Position numbers and translations under genes: made by a program. A stretch of DNA of 64,000 nt from Siderastrea radians (taxonomy: Eukaryota > Cnidaria > Anthozoa > Scleractinia > Rhizangiidae), in NCBI GenBank assembly GCA_964017195.1, contig OZ024894.1, positions 1,488,501 through 1,552,500 on the forward strand. Direction: 5' to 3'. The stretch's first letter is position 1. The number at the start of each line of letters is the position of its first letter. The notes below the pieces were generated by a model, which was not told the origin of the DNA, searched no databases, and saw only the letters and a program-made list of their open reading frames with translations. Shown here piece after piece: positions 60,501 through 64,000 of this stretch.

Positions 60501-62170
60501 GATTGTTGGAGTTTCTCTGGTACAGTGACGGACTTCTGTCAACTGAAATCCCTTCGTCCTGTTCAGCGCATCGTCAGTCTGTGGTGACTGGGCGATTAAA
60601 CTAGATGACAGTGACGAACCTGAAAAGAAAGATTAAGTTAAATTTCTTTAGAGTCCTAAAACGTTTATTCCTACGTAATGCAAGACCAATCATTAACACG
60701 AAAAATTGTCAAGCCTCTTGGAAATAAGGATTGAGAATTTCTGCGAACCGCATCACAAAAAAAGAAAACGGGTAAATACCTGTCAAATTTGACCTCTATT
60801 TTCCCAGCTGATTTTGAATCGAAACTGATTCTCACTTTACATGTTAGATGGCATGACAAATGCCTTTATGCAAAAGAATGATTGCTTTCAAGTGAAAGCT
60901 TAGTCAATAAGAGGAAACTCTAGCAGCGAATGCACTGAGACAACGGAGGTTTGAAACCGCAGAATAACTTATTCGTGGAATAATTTATTACCGTGGAATA
61001 ATATATTCTAAAGAACTGTGAAACAAGTCATACCCAGTCCGGAAGTTCGCGAATCTCTTTCTACTCTAGAACACAGCTTGTCCGCTTCACGAGCCATGGC
61101 AAGCTCAAAAGACCTTGATGGGGAGCCAAACGTCACATCAGACGAGAAAAGTTTGCAGTTTTCTTCCAATGCAAGACAAGTGACGCCGCACTCACTTTGA
61201 ATAATCCGCGCCTTATCGCAAAGCAGGCTAAGTGAATCCCTGTTTCTAGGGAGACTCGCATGACGTTCTTTAAGGAGGCTTTGGCCATTTTCCACCACGT
61301 GGAATCCAGCTGAAGTTGAAATGCTGGGTTTCGGGGTAGACTGTGCGAGAGCTTTTAGAGGAGCCCGGGAAGGCGGCGAAAGAAAGCTGTTCGAGAAAGG
61401 CGAATGTAACGGGCTTGGGTTAATAGATAGTTCCGAATTCTGAGACCTTGGCACGTTAACCATAGGTGTGAAAGTCACTTTCCCATCATAATCTTCCTCA
61501 GAAACGCTAAACTTGTTTCCAGACGGTGAAGCTACTATAGACTCTTCAAGTAAGTTCTTAGAGCAATCTTGGTCCCGATATTTGGTATCATTGTCACATG
61601 AATACTCGAGCAAGACTTCTTCCACTAAGCATGACTCTTCCGTTACCCCTGATTTTTCATCCGAGTCTTCCTTTGCTTCTTTTTCTACAAGGGGGTCTAA
61701 GGGTTGATAGTCTGTAATAGTATCGTCTAAGGACAACTCCAAAGGCTCCATGGACCGATTGGTAGTGCTGGCAGAAAACAATACTCGGGCAATGCGCTGT
61801 AGAAAAATAACAATCATATGAGTAATCAGCTTAAAATTTCCCCTTAACAACACAGTGGAAAGTGGGGAGGCCCGTTAATCGCGCCCCCCAGCAAGCACGA
61901 CAATCTCGCTGTATTGACGGCATGGCTGTATTGACATTTTGTCGCGGTAAAAACATCCATTGGTGGTTGCGATTTTAAGACCCTGTGCATGAAGTGAATA
62001 ACAAGTATTCAAAACAAGAAACTTTATAGAGACCTAAGAACTGAGCAGTGAAGTTCCATGAAGCTACAGCGTGAAAGAATGTGAAAGGTAAATTCATCTC
62101 ACCTTTGACGATGGTTGGCCCTCTTCCTCCAAGGATTCTTCGTTTGTTTCTCGCTCGCCGCCAGCTACCT
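38463..62170 (-). CDS. BRCA2: BRCA2 homologue, 26 exons (5' end incomplete)
   Basis: BRCA2 loads RAD51 on single-stranded DNA during homologous recombination in the nucleus. Exons: 62170-62103, 61796-61034, 60619-55136, 54474-54425, 53821-53740, 53434-53341, 53131-52789, 52319-52200, 51338-51151, 50776-50648, 50509-50438, 50023-49858, 49363-49196, 48576-48397, 47763-47610, 47268-47141, 46225-46106, 45086-45008, 44286-44187, 43645-43618, 42918-42838, 42611-42502, 41541-41466, 40463-40281, 39691-39479, 38759-38463. Every junction is phase-consistent and gives at least 3157 codons (human 3418 aa). Order: acidic N-terminus, BRC repeats, helical domain, OB1, tower, OB2, OB3, proline-rich C-terminus. 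All introns are GT-AG except one GC-AG at 50647. The start codon and first exon(s) above 62170 were not resolved, and a PALB2-binding motif was not found. The last two junctions are less certain than the rest. Confidence 0.93.
39479..52319 (-). CDS. BRCA2: BRCA2 DNA-binding domain exons (helical, OB1, tower, OB2, OB3)
   Basis: Eighteen short exons carry the whole ssDNA/DSS1-binding region. The helical domain starts near 52319 and includes [13 protein letters not shown] and [20 protein letters not shown] (50776-50648). OB1 includes [39 protein letters not shown] and VYGAELVGS. The OB2 entry holds [16 protein letters not shown] and [18 protein letters not shown]. The tower spans 47763-46106 with [32 protein letters not shown] and [20 protein letters not shown]2 resumes with [22 protein letters not shown]3 carries [28 protein letters not shown] and [20 protein letters not shown]. 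All correspond in order to the vertebrate domain, so DNA binding and DSS1 contact are expected to be kept. Confidence 0.93.
39964..40220. mobile_element. TA-flanked MITE in a BRCA2 intron
   Basis: A 257-bp element with ends GAGCGGTTTTCAATTGAGTG, flanked by TA (39962-39963 and 40221-40222). It has a T-rich centre. Related sequence (CTCAATTGAAAACCACTC) occurs at about 51700 and 52010. Confidence 0.7.
41963..42065 (-). mobile_element. Truncated family A MITE
   Basis: In reverse orientation it matches the left half of the copies at 23143 and 47915 (TTCTCCTAACTAGTACCATA, TGGAGAACAGTAAGGAGAA), with TTAA at 42062-42065 at its intact end. The other half is missing. Confidence 0.6.
43725..44015 (+). 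repeat. (TCAG)n microsatellite, imperfect
   Basis: About 290 bases of CAGT/TCAG tetramers, regular at 43725-43785 and increasingly interrupted afterwards. Lies in the BRCA2 intron between the exons at 44187 and 43645. Confidence 0.9.
44538..44730 (+). repeat. ~66-bp tandem repeat, three units
   Basis: Units start at ACTAG near 44538, 44605 and 44671 and share AGTAGTAATRCTCCTAGYCA and CTTTATSCTGGG. Intronic. It resembles the tail of a dispersed repeat and is preceded by a repeat-like open stretch at 44290-44530. Confidence 0.75.
45174..45702 (+). mobile_element. TA-flanked element with 5' remnant of a gene
   Basis: A 529-bp element with ends CCGTACCCAAATT, flanked by TA (45172-45173 and 45703-45704). 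Inside are two short plus-strand frames, one starting at 45489 ([18 protein letters not shown]) and one at 45574-45651 ([20 protein letters not shown]). The second resembles the N-terminus of DUF3504/KIAA1958-like, Crypton-related proteins (an NTxxxT motif after acidic residues). I infer an internally deleted copy of a coding element. Confidence 0.55.
45709..45858. mobile_element. TA-flanked hairpin MITE
   Basis: A 150-bp, nearly perfect palindrome with ends CCTAATCGCACC / inverted GTACGATTAGG, with TA on both sides (45707-45708, 45859-45860). It begins only four bases after the right TA of the preceding element. Confidence 0.7.
47915..48119 (+). mobile_element. TTAA-flanked MITE, family A copy 2
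   Basis: A 205-bp element flanked by TTAA (47911-47914 and 48120-48123). Ends are CCCCTTAAGCCCTAA and inverted TTAGGGCTTAAAGGG. It closely matches 23143-23342 throughout. Lies in a BRCA2 intron. Confidence 0.75.
51548..52073. repeat. Direct plus inverted duplication with (GTT)n
   Basis: The block 51548-51755 recurs at 51860-52073 and differs mainly in GTT copy number (about two more units). Between them, 51756-51859 is an inverted partial copy including AACAAC repeats and CATGACCTGCTCGCATTGG. The block carries the CTCAATTGAAAACCACTC end also seen in the MITE at 39964. Located in the BRCA2 intron between exons 52200 and 51338. Confidence 0.85.
54100..54135 (+). repeat. (GTT)n microsatellite
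   Basis: About 10 GTT units in a BRCA2 intron, next to a T-rich stretch. Confidence 0.85.
54190..54394 (-). repeat. tRNA-derived SINE in a BRCA2 intron
   Basis: On the minus strand an A-box-like GGTACAGTGATGGGAGA and a perfect B-box GGTTCGAATCCC lie about 40 bases apart, followed by TCCGAAC...TTTCTCCGGTTTACCCCCTC. This is the layout of a tRNA-derived SINE. A related body is at 35640-35880. Confidence 0.65.
54508..54562 (+). repeat. (GAT)n microsatellite
   Basis: About 17 GAT units, followed by a repeat-like TTTCTATAGCGCCATATCC. Confidence 0.9.
55136..60619 (-). CDS. BRCA2: BRCA2 giant BRC-repeat exon (5484 nt)
   Basis: The counterpart of human exon 11. The acceptor TTTCAG precedes GTTCGTC at 60619 and the donor is GCAG|GTAAAA at 55136. 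Reading from the N-terminal side, RAD51-binding BRC units with F-x-T-A-x-G cores are [36 protein letters not shown], then after a degenerate patch FKTASG, eight [12 protein letters not shown] units, FQTADG and FFTAGG: 17 clear units, with three or four degenerate ones between. Each clear unit has the second conserved helix (for example [13 protein letters not shown]) in place of the human LFDE region. Human BRCA2 has eight BRC repeats. The exon is fully open over 5.4 kb, arguing for selection on the frame. Confidence 0.95.
55855..57150 (-). repeat. Tandem array of nine near-identical BRC units (~147 bp each)
   Basis: The GCAGTTTGAAAGCCAGAAAA-type core recurs at roughly 147-bp steps near 55945, 56090, 56240, 56390, 56535, 56680, 56825, 56975 and 57115. 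Encoded units share [32 protein letters not shown] with few changes. Two neighbouring pairs share even their linkers ([10 protein letters not shown] twice, [11 protein letters not shown] twice), showing local duplication or conversion. Confidence 0.95.
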
Positions 62171-64000
62171 CTGTCAATACAAAGCAAAATAAACGAGAAC
62201 ACTCGAAACACGGTCGTCCAAGACCTAAAATGGTATACATATGCCAGTTTGACGAATCCATGAGACCGAGTCCAATCTTGTGGCGTTGGAGTTAATGAGA
62301 CCATGTCGCACGGATTTTGCTGGCGTTTTGCCGAAACTGCGCTTAAATTATGACTAAGTACCTGACTACCTGCGTTCACAAACAATTAAATATGCTCCTG
62401 GAATACCGAGAGGAAGAAATTTTATGTGAATGCTTGCAAGGAGAACAAACCATAATAAGTTTCTATTACAACCTTAGAATGCAAACGCACAAGGCTGTCA
62501 AGTTGTAATCCATTTTCATCCTGGCTATCCGTGACCAAAGACAATTATTAATTAGTTTCACTGCAATAGTAAGCGTCTTTCAACAAAACTGGACCATTGT
62601 GTTCCCCCAACACCCCACACAATCTATTACTTCGGTAAAACCAAAACAAGAAAACTAATGCGTCATCTGTACCTAAAAATAGTCATAATTCTTAAAATGG
62701 GGCCTAAGTAAGACGAAACGCTTACAGCAAATTATTCTTGAAAGATAAAAATACCGGCAAACGCATCACTAAGAGTGCTTTATTAAAGGCCCTATCGTCT
62801 GATTTTTTGCCCCCGGGTCTGTGTAGTTTCCGACAATTTCTTTCACGCGAGCCAGCGTTTACAGCTCTTGGGATATTGAGTGTGTGAATGCATTTTTAGT
62901 TTTTTTCTTCTCTTTTTTTTTCTCTCACCGTCCTTGTTCGCGGGCATTTAATATGTAACCTCAAATATCGATGGGAAACATAACAATGCTGCAAAAAAGG
63001 GTATTATTTCAGAGTAGGCTACTGCATATTAAAAGAAATAGGATTACTTCGAGTTCGTCTATGGTGTTCGGAAGTCTACCATTCACCCTTTCTTCATACG
63101 TTAATCCCTACGGTGTGTATAGCCAACGTAGTATAAAAAAAGAAACATTTTATCATCTTTATGTTTACTGCATGCATATGAAAATGACAATTTTAAATGT
63201 TCCCTAGAACTGAATTAACGCTTTTACGGATTAAGCGCAATAAACAAATAATTGAAGATTGCAAAGAAGATTTGAAAAGCGGGAAAAGAGGTTTAAGATA
63301 AAGTTGAAACGTTAAGTATACCAGGTGCAATGTTTAAAGAAAACAACCACCCACGAAGATGCATATTTACTGTAACCTCGATGTAACGAGTATCAGAATT
63401 TACAATATATATTACACGCGCTCTGATTGGCTAAAAATCACGCCTTATCAGAGTTAAGAAAATAACTTTTTGTAAGCCCGCACGGTGATTGGCTCAAACA
63501 TGGCTGTTCTTCTATACTTGTATAACTCCATAACAACACTCGCAGAAATTTTGTCCGCTCGAAAAAACCAGCAAAAACACTCGTCTACGGCTCACGTTTA
63601 AAATATCCGTTTCTCGTTCTCCCAGGCTTCTATTCCTGTTTTTAAAACCCTACAAAAACTGCTTTCTCTGTCTAAATATACTGAAAACGATCGAAAAAGC
63701 CAGGAAGAGCGAACGTTCGAAAAGAGCTTCGAACGTAGGGACTTCTGAAAACGCACAGCGTTTTATTTACGTATCGTTTTCGGTGTGGACAGAGAAGGAA
63801 CGCATCGTTTTGAAAACTGTGTGGACGCCAACATCATTTTCGATCGCGAAAGTGGGGCAATAGGCAAAAACGCGTGGAAGAGATACTCACTTTAAACGAA
63901 AACGCGTTAGGGTGGATAGCCGGTGAAAACGATGCGAAAAGGCCTCAGTACACGTCTAGTAAATATTTCCTTAAAAATGTGCTCAATATTTATCGAACAA
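62171..64000. other. BRCA2 5' region, unresolved
   Basis: The first coding exon(s) of BRCA2 should lie here, because the exon at 62170 starts with two bases of a split codon. A candidate is the open stretch after GCGCAG near 62337, with FGKTPAKSVRHG in one frame, but its phase does not join cleanly. Further right (63740-64000) the sequence looks repetitive, with several inverted GAAAACG/CGTTTTC motifs. I see no other gene. Confidence 0.35.

Overview
The window looks like nuclear DNA of a cnidarian, most likely an anthozoan such as a stony coral or sea anemone. This is inferred from AT-rich DNA, split genes with GT-AG introns, animal-type BRCA2 and ALG11, a dense load of short TIR elements, and a secreted cysteine-rich protein of a kind I associate with anthozoans. 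No bacterial operons, phage or CRISPR features were seen.

Layout. 1-3.4 kb: a near-perfect giant palindrome (1.12-kb arms, 445-bp loop) ending in a 16-bp minisatellite and a G/C-rich heptamer array; I read it as a foldback-type transposon cut by the left window edge. 3.4-14 kb: gene-poor, with one unrecognised exon-like frame (5.3 kb), TIR elements (8.5 and 10.0 kb) and a 239-bp tandem duplication (11.7 kb). 14.1-14.8 kb (-): a small secreted, possibly peptide-precursor, protein. 19.2-20.7 kb (+): an intronless complete ALG11. 20.9-24.4 kb: three small TIR elements. 25.4-28.8 kb (-): a three-exon 152-aa ankyrin-repeat protein with a foldback-like element in its second intron. 30.5-31.1 kb: tRNA-derived repeats in a palindrome. 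31.9-33.0 kb (-): a two-exon secreted cysteine-rich protein. 34.1-35.5 kb: a second foldback element with a 10-bp target-site duplication. 35.6-36.8 kb: a SINE and a decayed Ty3/gypsy remnant.

The last 24 kb (38.46-62.17 kb, minus strand) is BRCA2. Twenty-six exons could be joined with every intron phase consistent (at least 3157 codons): acidic N-terminal exons, a 5.5-kb exon with about 20 BRC repeats (17 clear, the rest degenerate), then helical domain, OB1, tower, OB2 and OB3, and a proline-rich C-terminal exon. Nine neighbouring BRC units are nearly identical, so the array was amplified or homogenised recently. One intron uses a GC donor where, from memory, human BRCA2 also does.

The genes do not form a pathway: ALG11 acts in N-glycan assembly at the ER, BRCA2 in RAD51-dependent recombination, and the two secreted proteins are probably lineage-restricted. 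The shared theme is repeats: three foldback-like elements, at least eight TTAA-, TA- or TTA-flanked MITEs, and the BRC array.
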